This document shows positions 37,755 through 46,057 of a stretch of 64,000 bases of DNA, piece after piece. Under the pieces are notes generated by a model. It worked only from the letters and a program-made list of their open reading frames with translations. It had not been told where the DNA came from and made no database searches. Source of the DNA: Sulfitobacter sediminilitoris. GTDB taxonomy: Bacteria; Pseudomonadota; Alphaproteobacteria; Rhodobacterales; Rhodobacteraceae. A program made the position numbers and the translations under genes. Position 1 is the first letter of the stretch. Each line of letters opens with the position of its first letter. Where the stretch lies: NCBI RefSeq assembly GCF_010667575.1, contig NZ_JAABNT010000005.1, positions 124,001 to 188,000 of the forward strand, in the 5' to 3' direction.

Positions 37755-38291
37755 TCAGATGCGCGCCCACACGTCCTGATCAAGCCGCCAGCTTTGCCAG
37801 ATCCCCCGTTTGCCGCCGAGGGTCAAAGGCCCTTCCTTGACCAAGACCGCACCCAATTTTGCCGTGGCTTTCTGAGACCGAATGTTCATCGGGTCGATAT
37901 GCAACCAAACCGTATCGACACAGTCATAGGCATGCGCCAGCATCAGCGATTTCATCGTATGATTGGTCTGTCCGCCCCAGAACGCACGGCCCAGAAAAGT
38001 GTATCCGATGGAAATGCTTTCAGGGTGATCTGGCGCTTCGTAATAGCGCGCGCACCCAATGATTTCGCGGTCCGTTGTGCGACAAACCGCAAGTGTATCA
38101 CCTGAAGCCAGCAGCGTGTCGAAGTGAGGCTCAAAAACCTCACGCTTGTAGCGGTCTTTGGCCGGGTGCCCTGCCCAGACTGCTGGATCCTTGGCGACTG
38201 CAAAGAGAGGCTCCAGATCACCCGCTGCAAGCGGTCTGAGCAAAAGAGAACCATCCTGAAGTGTTGGTTGAGGGTCAAAATCGGGGCGCAT
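37755..38291 (-). CDS. GNAT family N-acetyltransferase (RimJ/RimL-like)
   Basis: 178 residues with LLLRPLAAGDLEPLF at the start, SIGYTFLGRAFWGGQTNHTMK as the acyl-CoA-binding region and NIRSQKATAKLGAV near the end. This resembles the RimJ/RimL-type Acetyltransf_3 group, which acetylates protein N-termini or small molecules. The ATG at 38291 is preferred over the upstream frame extension because the yghU terminator lies in that extension. Confidence 0.85.
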   Translation of the reverse strand: MRPDFDPQPTLQDGSLLLRPLAAGDLEPLFAVAKDPAVWAGHPAKDRYKREVFEPHFDTLLASGDTLAVCRTTDREIIGCARYYEAPDHPESISIGYTFLGRAFWGGQTNHTMKSLMLAHAYDCVDTVWLHIDPMNIRSQKATAKLGAVLVKEGPLTLGGKRGIWQSWRLDQDVWARI

Positions 38292-38303
38292 GAGACCATC
38301 CAA

Positions 38304-38335
38304 AACAAAAAGGCGCACCACATCGGGTGCGCCTT
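38304..38335 (-). terminator. Rho-independent terminator of the YghU-type gene
   Basis: AAGGCGCACC (38310-38319) pairs perfectly with GGTGCGCCTT (38326-38335). On the minus strand it is followed by TTTTTGTTTTGG. It ends the gene at 38389-39276 before the GNAT start. Confidence 0.88.
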
Positions 38336-38388
38336 TGGTTTTGCGGCATCTGTGCAAAGCGGTCTATGAATTCATTGTACCCATACGC

Positions 38389-39276
38389 TTATTCGGCACT
38401 CTCTTCTTCTGCCTGCAGTTTGTCTTGTGTCTTGGTCTCAAAATCAGACGCATCATGGCGTTCGTGGAGCTGCATGGACAGATCGTCACCAAAGGCACGA
38501 TTCACCATGCGGCCGCGTGTGACGGCCGGACGGGCGTCAATCTTTTCAGCCCAGGCTAGAACGTTCTTGTAGGATGTGACGTCGAGGAATTCAGCGGCGC
38601 TGTACAAACGGCCCAGCACAAGCTGGCCGTACCATGCCCAGATCGCCATATCCGCGATAGAGTATTCGCCCGCCATCCAGTCGTTTTCGGCCAGATGCCG
38701 GTCAAGCACGTCAAGCTGGCGCTTCGCCTCCATGGTGAACCGGTTGATGGCGTATTCGTCCTTGTGAGGTGCGTAGGCGTAGAAATGGCCAAAGCCGCCG
38801 CCAAGGTAGGGGGCGCTTCCCATCTGCCAGAACAGCCAGCTCAGCGCTTCGGTCCGCTGGCTTGGGTCTTTGGGGATGAACGCGTCAAACTTCTCGGCCA
38901 GATGCAGCATGATTGAGGCGGATTCGAAAACGCGCTGCGGTTTCTCCCCGGAATGATCCATCATCGCGGGGATTTTTGAGTTGGGATTCGCCGCAACGAA
39001 GCCGCTGGAAAACTGATCGCCTTCCATGATGTTGATGATCCAGGCGTCGTATTCCGCGCCCTTGTGGCCTGCGGCAAGCAATTCCTCAAACAGAACGGTG
39101 ACCTTGACGCCGTTGGGCGTGGCCAGCGAATAAAGCTGGAACGGGTGCTTGCCGACGGGGAGTTCCTTGTCATGGGTGGGGCCTGCGATGGGGCGGTTGA
39201 TGTTGGCAAACCTGCCACCTGACTCTGCGTCCCATGTCCAGACTTTCGGTGGCGTGTATTCGGGCGTGTCGGTCAT
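38389..39276 (-). CDS. yghU: YghU-like glutathione-dependent disulfide-bond oxidoreductase
   Basis: 295 residues. The family-specific N-terminus (PPKVWTWDAESGGRFANINRP), QLYSLATPNGVKVTVLFEEL, the GSH-site segment NPNSKIPAMMD, and FWQMGSAPYLGGGFGHFYAYAP all match the YghU/Ure2-like GST branch. These enzymes bind two glutathiones and reduce disulfides. Monocistronic by appearance, with a terminator 54 bases after the stop. Confidence 0.93.
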   Translation of the reverse strand: MTDTPEYTPPKVWTWDAESGGRFANINRPIAGPTHDKELPVGKHPFQLYSLATPNGVKVTVLFEELLAAGHKGAEYDAWIINIMEGDQFSSGFVAANPNSKIPAMMDHSGEKPQRVFESASIMLHLAEKFDAFIPKDPSQRTEALSWLFWQMGSAPYLGGGFGHFYAYAPHKDEYAINRFTMEAKRQLDVLDRHLAENDWMAGEYSIADMAIWAWYGQLVLGRLYSAAEFLDVTSYKNVLAWAEKIDARPAVTRGRMVNRAFGDDLSMQLHERHDASDFETKTQDKLQAEEESAE

Positions 39277-39390
39277 GATGCTGTCCTTTTGATTTGTAGC
39301 GATGCCGCAGGCTTCGCTATTCCAGTTGGGAACAAGGTGGAACTTTGTGGCACTGACTTCCAGTGCAAAGGTTCGCAGGTCCGCAATCTG

Positions 39391-39404
39391 TGAAATTCAT
39401 TTCA
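39391..39404. repeat. Short palindrome TGAAAT-TC-ATTTCA
   Basis: Perfect 6-bp arms around TC lie in the 237-bp gap between the divergent yghU-type gene and the exported hypothetical gene. It is operator-like in size, but no regulator can be named. Confidence 0.3.
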
Positions 39405-39513
39405 ATTCAAGACGACCGCCAGAAACGGGGACCACCGGGTTTTTGGCGCGGATATGTGGCATTGGGCCGCTTGGGTGCCTAGATCAAAGGCATCGACATG
39501 GTGGAATGCGGCA

Positions 39514-40290
39514 ATGCAAAGAATACTGAGCTTTTGGACACTGCGATGGGTAATGGCAATTGCCATCGGACTGATTGCCTTTGGCGCCGCTGCGCGGGAA
39601 GCCGAGCGTGTTCGGCCGGGGCTGATGTGGAACAAGACCGGTTTGCCCGCGGTCTTTCCCTTGCAGGTCAAGACAGCACTGGGGCTGGATTACTACCTCA
39701 CTTTGACCGACGCGAAGACCGGCGCGCCAGCACTGGCGGCCTACATCGAGGGCGGCACTTTCTTCAAAGTGCTGGTGCCACCGGGCAAGTTCACTGTCCG
39801 TTTTGCAGCCGGGGAGGACTGGCAAGGTGAAGACGCATTGTTTGGCGCCGAAACGGAGCAGTTTGAGATGTCTCAACCGCTGTCTTTTGCAGTCACAGGC
39901 TTTAATACCAAATCAGGGCATGTTCTGGATTTGACGAAAACCATGGGGCGAGAAGCGTCCAATGTAGTGGTTTCGCCGCAGTCGATCTGCCAGACCTACA
40001 GCATGGTTTCGTGGCCGCTGGCGTTTGGATCAGATGCGATGCGCCATACCAGAAAATACATTGATGTGCTTGAACACGATGAGCGGCAGGTGTGGCAACC
40101 CAAATACAGACCACAGGACGAGGAGCCATTTGCGCAAAAGGTGGAGAGCCCGCTGAGACGCCCAAAGCCAACAGGCACTTTGTTAGAATCGCCTCGCGAT
40201 GAATTTGCCTACAAGTGGGATGATCCATCTTTATGGCTACAGCCGCGGTTCGAAGTACGCACGCGACCCTGTCCCGATCCTGACCGCTGA
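39514..40290 (+). CDS. Hypothetical exported protein
   Basis: About 258 residues. A hydrophobic N-terminus (MAIAIGLIAFGAAAREAE) suggests a signal peptide or anchor. The rest is soluble with alternating hydrophobic patterning (beta-rich) up to ~150, then a basic, proline-rich tail (RRPKPTGTLLESPRDEF). I recognise no domain. The frame is open from 39454; ATG 39514 or 39553 are both possible starts. It is convergent with rpmJ across a terminator. Confidence 0.6.
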   Translation: MQRILSFWTLRWVMAIAIGLIAFGAAAREAERVRPGLMWNKTGLPAVFPLQVKTALGLDYYLTLTDAKTGAPALAAYIEGGTFFKVLVPPGKFTVRFAAGEDWQGEDALFGAETEQFEMSQPLSFAVTGFNTKSGHVLDLTKTMGREASNVVVSPQSICQTYSMVSWPLAFGSDAMRHTRKYIDVLEHDERQVWQPKYRPQDEEPFAQKVESPLRRPKPTGTLLESPRDEFAYKWDDPSLWLQPRFEVRTRPCPDPDR

Positions 40291-40293
40291 AAA

Positions 40294-40320
40294 CGAAAAA
40301 ACCGCCCCGAAAGGAGCGGC
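40294..40320 (-). terminator. Terminator between rpmJ and the convergent hypothetical gene
   Basis: CCGCCCC (40302-40308) and GGAGCGG (40313-40319) form a stem with one G-T type mismatch around GAAA. On the minus strand it is followed by TTTTTTCG, fitting termination of rpmJ. Confidence 0.75.
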
Positions 40321-40345
40321 TCTTTATTGCTGATGCGTGCGAGGT

Positions 40346-40471
40346 TCAGCCCTGACGGGCTTTGAACCGACGCTGCGTTTTGTTGATCACGTAAACGCGG
40401 CCTTTGCGACGCACAACGCGGCAATCACGGTGCCGGTTCTTGAGCGAGCGGAGCGAATTGCGAACTTTCAT
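40346..40471 (-). CDS. rpmJ: 50S ribosomal protein L36
   Basis: 41 residues starting [20 protein letters not shown], the alphaproteobacterial zinc-free L36 with only one cysteine, ending [16 protein letters not shown] lies upstream at suitable distance. The open frame runs back to 40609 only because no stop intervenes. It stands alone, away from the ribosomal protein operons, as is common for this form. Confidence 0.96.
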   Translation of the reverse strand: MKVRNSLRSLKNRHRDCRVVRRKGRVYVINKTQRRFKARQG

Positions 40472-40564
40472 GTTCTTATCCTTCCATCTGTGGCCCCGCC
40501 CTCTTGGTGAAAGAAGGACCAGCGCCGGGTTACGGTCGACCCCGAATGGGGCCAGTGAATTTCG

Positions 40565-40640
40565 TGGTGGGCGATACTGGGATCGAACCAGTGACCCCTT
40601 CGATGTCAACGAAGTGCTCTACCGCTGAGCTAATCACCCA
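40565..40640 (-). tRNA. tRNA-Val (anticodon GAC)
   Basis: Minus-strand cloverleaf: acceptor TGGGTGA pairs with TCGCCCA with encoded CCA; D-arm TTAGCTCAGCGGTAGAGC; anticodon arm CTTCGTTGACATCGAAG with GAC in the loop (plus-strand GTC at 40605-40607); T-arm CTGGTTCGATCCCAG. 76 nucleotides. Confidence 0.95.
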
Positions 40641-40789
40641 CTTTTCCAGCTTATTTTGTCAGGCCCCAAACAAAAATGGGGCGCGAAAAGACGCGCCGGT
40701 TGGGCTGCTATAAAAGGAGTCGGGAAAGGGATCAAGGGGCTTTTGGCATTACCCTAAACTGCGCTATATCTGATGCGAAGGGGAGGCAC

Positions 40790-41650
40790 ATGCCCAAATC
40801 AGCCTACGAAGTGATCAATTCACAAAACATGCGGTCTTGCGTTGTGTTTGCGTCGCCCCATTCGGGCCGGGACTACCCGTGGACATTCCTGCGCAGCACG
40901 GTTTTGGATGAACATGCGATCCGGTCGTCCGAGGATGCTTTCGTCGATCAGCTGTTCGATTGTGCGCCGCAATTCGGGGCATCCTTCATCAAGGCAGGCG
41001 CGCCGCGCGCCTTTGTCGATCTGAACCGCGCCTGCGATGAACTGGACCCGGCCCTGATTGAAGGGGTGCGGCGCAAGGGGCACAACCCGCGTATCGCATC
41101 CGGGCTTGGGGTGATCCCGCGGGTGGTCGCGAATGGCCGGGCGATTTATCAGGGTAAGCTGACGCGCGCTGAGGCGGATCGCCGGATCGATCTGTATTGG
41201 AAGCCCTATCATGACAAGCTTCAGTTGCTTTTGGACAACGCGCATCAGCGTCATGGACAGGCCGTTCTGATTGACTGCCATTCGATGCCACACGAGGCGA
41301 TGGATGGCGTATCGCGGTCGGGCATCAAGCGCCCGGATATCGTGCTGGGCGATCGCTTTGGCGCGGCCGCCAGCGGTGATGTCGTGGACCGGGTTGAGGC
41401 GGCTTTCGCCAGCGCGGGTTTCGTGGTCACGCGGAATACGCCCTTTGCCGGTGCCTATATCACTCAAGCCTACGGGCGTCCGTCGCGGGGACAGCATGCG
41501 GTCCAGGTTGAGATTGACCGTTCGCTTTACATGAATGAAACGCTGATCCGCCCCAACGGTGCTTTTGAGGATGTGCAACGCGCCCTGAGACAGGTTATCG
41601 CGGAAGTGGCACAGATCGGTCAGGGCCGGGTGCCACTCGCCGCTGAGTAA
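40790..41650 (+). CDS. N-formylglutamate amidohydrolase family protein
   Basis: About 286 residues. Landmarks are VVFASPHSGRDYP near the N-terminus, APRAFVDLNRACDELDP and LIDCHSMPHEAM, which carry the metal-binding His/Asp residues of the FGase family. The reaction is hydrolysis of N-formylglutamate at the end of histidine degradation, but no hut genes adjoin it, so another N-acyl substrate is possible. ATG 40790 has GGGGAGG upstream; the frame extends back towards the tRNA. Confidence 0.88.
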   Translation: MPKSAYEVINSQNMRSCVVFASPHSGRDYPWTFLRSTVLDEHAIRSSEDAFVDQLFDCAPQFGASFIKAGAPRAFVDLNRACDELDPALIEGVRRKGHNPRIASGLGVIPRVVANGRAIYQGKLTRAEADRRIDLYWKPYHDKLQLLLDNAHQRHGQAVLIDCHSMPHEAMDGVSRSGIKRPDIVLGDRFGAAASGDVVDRVEAAFASAGFVVTRNTPFAGAYITQAYGRPSRGQHAVQVEIDRSLYMNETLIRPNGAFEDVQRALRQVIAEVAQIGQGRVPLAAE

Positions 41651-41652
41651 CC

Positions 41653-42150
41653 TCAGGCACGCTTCATTTTCAAGAACGCGATTCCGATGCACAGAACGGC
41701 AAGTCCTGTTGCGATGGTCCGCGTCTGATTCCAAATTTGCCAGTCCGTGGAATAGGCCATCCAGATTTGGCGCGCTTCCTCAATATCTGCGGGTACCTCA
41801 ATCAGAGCCAATGCCTCGTTCATCGGCACGTTCACCGCCATGGTCAGGAACACGCCCAGCACTGCGACAAGCAGGGTTGCGATGCCGAACCAGACAGCTG
41901 CCGTGTGTTGTGCACTTAATGCAAGCGCGATGGTGGTGATTAGACACGCGATAGAGGTTCCAAAGAACGCGGGCGCAAAAACGGCGTTTCTGACAGAGGC
42001 GTTCATCGCCTGCATGGCGGTGATGGCGACACGCGGGTCTGCTGCATCCAGTCCCCACATCGTTGAGCAAACCCAAGCATAGAAAAAGCCGAAAAGGGCG
42101 CTGGCAAGCAGCAGGCTGATCAGGGCGAGAGGGCGGGTAAGGGCTGTCAT
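41653..42150 (-). CDS. DUF1772 family membrane protein
   Basis: 165 residues with four predicted helices (residues ~5-27, ~50-75, ~80-105, ~140-160) and the family segment ADPRVAITAMQAMNASVRN. DUF1772 includes anthrone oxygenase-like proteins. CGGAG precedes the ATG at 42150. It is divergent from a TetR regulator across a 91-bp gap with two inverted repeats, so it is the probable repressed target. Its stop is two bases from the convergent amidohydrolase stop. Confidence 0.85.
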   Translation of the reverse strand: MTALTRPLALISLLLASALFGFFYAWVCSTMWGLDAADPRVAITAMQAMNASVRNAVFAPAFFGTSIACLITTIALALSAQHTAAVWFGIATLLVAVLGVFLTMAVNVPMNEALALIEVPADIEEARQIWMAYSTDWQIWNQTRTIATGLAVLCIGIAFLKMKRA

Positions 42151-42167
42151 GTCGTTTCTCCGAATAT

Positions 42168-42218
42168 CGTACACTTATGTACGCCTTTACATATCCGTAT
42201 ATGAGTGTACGGATATGT
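42168..42218. promoter_or_regulatory. Double inverted-repeat operator between the DUF1772 and TetR genes
   Basis: Two perfect inverted repeats lie in tandem. One is CGTACA-CTTA-TGTACG (42168-42183). The other is ACATATCCGTA, 8 bases, TACGGATATGT (42189-42199 and 42208-42218). Both share GTAC-type cores. Position between divergent start codons is typical for TetR autoregulation. Confidence 0.75.
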
Positions 42219-42241
42219 GTCAAGTGGTCTGGAGGTCCAAG

Positions 42242-42841
42242 TTGCGAGAAGAGAAAAAGCAGGCCCGCATGGCCGAGATCGAAACCGCGGCCTATGCGCT
42301 CTTTGCGCAGAACGGGTTCGAAGGCACATCGATGCTGGCCGTGGCCAAACAGGCCAAGGCATCGAACGAGACGATGTATCGGTGGTACGGAGATAAAAAC
42401 GGGCTGTTCGACAGCATGGTCAAGCGCAACGCCGCGCACGTCCGGACAATGCTGGAGAAGGCGATAAAAGAACGTGTCGCCCCACTGCCGACCTTGGAAA
42501 AACTGGCGCCGGTTCTGTTAAGTATGTTGCTCAGCGATAAGGCGATCCTGCTTAACCGGGCGGCTGCATCTGATCCGACAGGGGGCCTTGGACAGCTTTT
42601 GGCAAAGAGCGGCCGCGAGGATGTGCTGCCGTTGATAAAGGAGTTGCTGCAGGATGCGATCCAAAGTGACGCCCTAAAACCGCCGGATGACGGTGATATT
42701 GGCGCGTTGTTTATGCATCTTCTGGTGGGGGATCAGCAGATCAGACGGGTGATTGGCACGATGGCGGAACCGACGCAAAGCGATGTCAGGGCACTGGCAA
42801 CCCGTGCGATAAGGCAGTTCGTGGCGCTTTGCAGAAAGTGA
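42242..42841 (+). CDS. TetR/AcrR family transcriptional regulator
   Basis: 199 residues from a TTG start at 42242, chosen because GGAGGT lies five bases upstream; the frame is open from 42149. The N-terminal helix-turn-helix is clear (IETAAYALFAQNGFEGTSMLAVAKQAKASNETMYRWYGDKNGLF split over helices 1-4). The C-terminal ligand domain is unassigned. It probably represses itself and the DUF1772 gene through the inverted repeats at 42168-42218. Confidence 0.92.
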   Translation: MREEKKQARMAEIETAAYALFAQNGFEGTSMLAVAKQAKASNETMYRWYGDKNGLFDSMVKRNAAHVRTMLEKAIKERVAPLPTLEKLAPVLLSMLLSDKAILLNRAAASDPTGGLGQLLAKSGREDVLPLIKELLQDAIQSDALKPPDDGDIGALFMHLLVGDQQIRRVIGTMAEPTQSDVRALATRAIRQFVALCRK

Positions 42842-42911
42842 GTGACGGGCGCGATTGAACCTCGTCTAGTTCGCAGCCTTCTCCGGAGCCGAAGTATTGC
42901 AGTGCAACGAC

Positions 42912-44165
42912 CTACCGCAAGGCGCGCCCCTTGACGATGGCCTTGCTGCCGTACCGTGTGCGGATGCTGTCGGTGGCGCGTTCGGCACGGCTGCGCTGTT
43001 CAGCGTTGGGGTCCAGAAGATCCCCCTCAAGGTCGGCGCCGTCGGCATCGCTCAGATCAGAGATGCCGCAGCCGATCAGCCGAAAGGGGCCGGGATCCTG
43101 GAGTTGATCGAACAGTGCACGGGCGTGCCGATAGATTCGATCAGCCAGTTGCGTTGGATCGTGCAGCGATACGCGGCGTGTCAGGGTCTTGAAATCACCA
43201 CGCTTGATCTTGAGTGTTACGATTCGCCCCGCAAGCCCCTTCGCCTTGGCGCGATCAGAAACCTGTTCAGACAGCCGCCACAGGTGACCATCCAGAATAT
43301 CCGGGTCTGCGGTATCTTCGCCAAAGGTGGTTTCCTTGGAAATGGATTTCACCGGCTCATGCGCCGAAACGCGCCGCCGATCCTGCCCACGGGCAAGATA
43401 CCACAGCCGTTCACCCATGCCGCCGAAGCGGGCAAAAAGGTCATCTTTTTCCCAGCGGTGCAGATCTGCAAAAGTACGAATCCCAGCCTTTTCCAATGCC
43501 TCTTGGGTGACTGCGCCCACCCCCCAGATCAATTTGACGGGCTTGGGGCGCAGAAACTCCACTGTTTCTGCTTGGCCAATGATCGAAAAGCCATGCGGCT
43601 TGTCGAGGTCTGAGGCGACCTTGGCCAGAAACTTGTTGTGGCTTAGACCGATGGAGCCCGTCAGCCCCAGTTCATCCTTCATGCGTTTGACCAGTCCGGC
43701 CAGCATAATCGCAGGCGCGTGACCGTGCAGGCGCGCGGTGCCTGTCATGTCGAGAAAGGCCTCATCCAGCGAGAGCGGCTCGATCGCCGGGGTCAGTTCC
43801 TCCATCATGGCGCGGATTGCGCGGGAGGCTTCGACATAGGCATCCATGCGGGGTTTGACGATGACGGCATCGGGACACAGCTTGAGCGCCTTGAACATCG
43901 GCATGGCTGACCGCACGCCCCTTATCCGGGCGACATAGCAGGCGGTTGACACGACGCCGCGCCGCCCACCGCCGATGATCACCGGTTTGCCTTCCAGCGC
44001 CGGATTGTCGCGCTTTTCAACCGAGGCATAGAAGGCGTCGCAATCCATATGCGCGATGGAAAGGTCAAAAAGCTCGGGATGGGAAAGCACGCGTGGACTG
44101 CCGCAGGCGGGACAGCGGCGACTTTCGTTAATTTCTTTCAGGCAGTCACGGCAGAGCGCGGCCAT
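42912..44165 (-). CDS. dinB: DNA polymerase IV (Y family) with N-terminal zinc-finger-like segment
   Basis: 417 residues. The first ~30 residues hold CxxC pairs (CRDC and CPAC) not present in E. coli DinB but seen in Rhodobacterales. The Y-family core follows: AHMDCDAFYASVEKRDNP with catalytic Asp, SLDEAFLDMTG with the Asp-Glu pair, then thumb and little-finger domains. It performs error-prone translesion synthesis. No GTTC-N7-GTTC SOS box was seen close upstream. Monocistronic. Confidence 0.94.
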   Translation of the reverse strand: MAALCRDCLKEINESRRCPACGSPRVLSHPELFDLSIAHMDCDAFYASVEKRDNPALEGKPVIIGGGRRGVVSTACYVARIRGVRSAMPMFKALKLCPDAVIVKPRMDAYVEASRAIRAMMEELTPAIEPLSLDEAFLDMTGTARLHGHAPAIMLAGLVKRMKDELGLTGSIGLSHNKFLAKVASDLDKPHGFSIIGQAETVEFLRPKPVKLIWGVGAVTQEALEKAGIRTFADLHRWEKDDLFARFGGMGERLWYLARGQDRRRVSAHEPVKSISKETTFGEDTADPDILDGHLWRLSEQVSDRAKAKGLAGRIVTLKIKRGDFKTLTRRVSLHDPTQLADRIYRHARALFDQLQDPGPFRLIGCGISDLSDADGADLEGDLLDPNAEQRSRAERATDSIRTRYGSKAIVKGRALR

Positions 44166-44271
44166 GGGTCCTCGTGTGCGGTGAAGATACGGGCATTAGA
44201 CTAAGCGAATGGGCAGGCGATGAACATGGGATTGGAAACACAAACCTTTTGCCACGCTTTCTACAAGAAAG

Positions 44272-44295
44272 CCCCCCGCTGCCTTAAGCGGGGGG
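44272..44295. terminator. GC-rich hairpin between pyrF and dinB
   Basis: CCCCCCGCT (44272-44280) pairs perfectly with AGCGGGGGG (44287-44295). On the minus strand it is followed by CTTTCTTG, a weak T tract; plausible terminator for pyrF. The rest of the 284-bp gap shows nothing. Confidence 0.5.
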
Positions 44296-44449
44296 GAGGT
44301 GACGAACATCAGGAAGAACCAGTTCGTCGGGGAGTATCACCTAGGGTCAACGTACCATCGGAGTGTTATTTCACATAGTCATGAATACCTGACCACAGGG
44401 TCAAAATGCCTTTTGTTGTGAAATTGCTACAGTCACAGGTTGAAACCGC

Positions 44450-45142
44450 TTACATCGGTAATTCGGCCAGAACGGCCTTTGCCGCCGCACGCGGATCGTT
44501 CGCTTGCCAGATCGGACGGCCCACGACGATGTGATCCGCGCCATCCGCGATCGCCTGAGCGGGCGTGGCCACCCGTTTCTGATCGCCAAGCGCCGCGCCC
44601 GCAGGACGCACGCCGGGGGTGACAATCAGGCGGCCCTCCGCTTCGGGCAGTGCCCGGATCGCGGCGGCCTCTTGCGGGGACGAAATGACGCCATGCGCAC
44701 CTGCATCAAAAGCGCGCGCTGCGCGGGTCAGGACCAGATCGGCCACATCGCCCGCCTGAATCAGGCTGGCATCAAGGTCAGCACGATCAAGTGAGGTGAG
44801 AATCGTTACTGCAAGGATCTTGAGGTTGCTGCCAGAGGCGCCCTCCATCGCGGCGCGAACCACGTGCGGGTCGCCATGAACCGTCAGAAAATCGAGGTCG
44901 AATTGCGCAAGACCCCGCACAGCAGCTTCGACGGTCGCGCCGATGTCGAACAACTTCATATCAAGGAAGATGCGTTTGCCGTGTTCTTGCTTGAGTTCGT
45001 TGGCGAGAGCCAAACCGCCCCCCGTCAACATGCCAAGTCCAATCTTGTAGAATGATACCGCGTCGCCCAGTTTCTCCGCCAACTCCAACCCGGCGACGGC
45101 ATGGGGGACATCAAGGGCAACGATAAGACGGTCATCTGACAT
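44450..45142 (-). CDS. pyrF: Orotidine 5'-phosphate decarboxylase
   Basis: 230 residues. LIVALDV at the N-terminus, the catalytic LDMKLFDIGATVE (Lys/Asp pair), LTVHGDP and VTPGVRPAG with GADHIVVGRPI near the end define OMP decarboxylase, the last step of UMP synthesis. ATG 45142 (MSDDRLIV) is preferred over the frame extension to 45169. The hypothetical gene upstream has its own terminator. Confidence 0.96.
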   Translation of the reverse strand: MSDDRLIVALDVPHAVAGLELAEKLGDAVSFYKIGLGMLTGGGLALANELKQEHGKRIFLDMKLFDIGATVEAAVRGLAQFDLDFLTVHGDPHVVRAAMEGASGSNLKILAVTILTSLDRADLDASLIQAGDVADLVLTRAARAFDAGAHGVISSPQEAAAIRALPEAEGRLIVTPGVRPAGAALGDQKRVATPAQAIADGADHIVVGRPIWQANDPRAAAKAVLAELPM

Positions 45143-45232
45143 GGGGAGGCTCCGCTTTTGAAAATGCAAACGGCCATGACCTACGCGTCAGCTGGGGTCT
45201 TGTCCAGCATCGTGACGAATGCCCGCGCAGGC

Positions 45233-45269
45233 GAAAAAAGACCGGATCCGCCAAAGGCGTGATCCGGTC
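45233..45269 (-). terminator. Rho-independent terminator of the hypothetical gene upstream of pyrF
   Basis: GACCGGATC (45240-45248) pairs with GATCCGGTC (45261-45269), with inner CGCC/GGCG extending the stem. On the minus strand TTTTTTCGCC follows. Confidence 0.88.
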
Positions 45270-45374
45270 AAGTAGCAGAGACGATGCAGGCAGGCAGCTG
45301 TCCCTGGAGGGACCCTCTGACCATTGCGGGACGGCAACGGGAGGGTCAAAGCGCAGGCGAACCCGCGCAATCGG

Positions 45375-45689
45375 TTAGGCGGCCTTGCGTCCCGGCCGCG
45401 TGACGATGCTTTCGAGCCAGCGCAACGGGTCGAAACCGGGGCGTCCGGCGCGTTGTTTCGGCGCATGGCAGGCCGCGTTGGAAAACAGGCCGCCTCGGTG
45501 CTGGTGACGACGGATGGCCTGACGCGCCAATCCTTTCGCCGCGTCCTCGAAAGTCATTGAAATAGGGGCATTGATGGCACAGGCGTAACGGCGCACGGTG
45601 CTGTTGTCATGGACGGTCACCAATGCCTCGAAAGAGCTGCTGGATGCGTTGTATCGCACGTCGCTTAATTGAATGGGGCAGGTATACAT
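45375..45689 (-). CDS. Hypothetical small basic protein
   Basis: 104 residues from ATG 45689 (MYTCPIQLSDVRYNAS); the frame extends to 45779. The N-terminal half looks like a small beta-type fold (FEALVTVHDNSTVRRYACAI). The C-terminal half is basic with several His, Arg and Lys residues (RQAIRRHQHRGG, RPGRKAA). No family recognised. A strong terminator follows, supporting a real transcript. Confidence 0.6.
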   Translation of the reverse strand: MYTCPIQLSDVRYNASSSSFEALVTVHDNSTVRRYACAINAPISMTFEDAAKGLARQAIRRHQHRGGLFSNAACHAPKQRAGRPGFDPLRWLESIVTRPGRKAA

Positions 45690-46057
45690 CTCGATTACCT
45701 CAGGGTTCTTTGTTGTGCATCTTATGTGTGGATGCCGTATTGAAAATTGAACGTCTAAACAGGGGGGAAAGTTTCCCAAAAGTTAACATCTTGTGGAAAA
45801 CTGCAAAAAATCAATGAATTACATGGGTTTGGCGCGGTATAACGTTGGCGTGAAGTCCTCGGGACACCAAGATTTTCGGACGTTTTGATGATGGCGACCG
45901 TGAGTGAAATGCTTTTTCGCCGAGCGACGACGATTTTTGCCCGCTACTTCACTTGAACGTGAACGATCCATCCCCACATTGATTTCGAGGCCCAACACCA
46001 CGCGTGCCGCCAAGCGGGCGCAACGACAACAGGGCGCTTTTAAAAAGGAGAGAAACC
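45690..46057. other. 368-bp divergent region upstream of clpB
   Basis: Gene-free. It contains the predicted heat-shock promoter at 45952 and the clpB ribosome-binding site AAGGAGAG at ~46045. The left half, AT-rich near 45780-45830, should hold the promoter of the minus-strand hypothetical gene but shows no clear consensus. Confidence 0.6.
45952..45979 (+). promoter_or_regulatory. RpoH (sigma-32) type heat-shock promoter of clpB
   Basis: CTTGAA (45952-45957), 14 bases, then CCCCACAT (45972-45979) closely fit the sigma-32 consensus CTTGAA and CCCCATNT. It lies ~80 bases before the clpB start. Confidence 0.75.

Noticed and set aside
44166..44230. SOS box for dinB
   Set aside because: The alphaproteobacterial LexA pattern GTTC-N7-GTTC is not present; the closest GAAC pair has wrong spacing.
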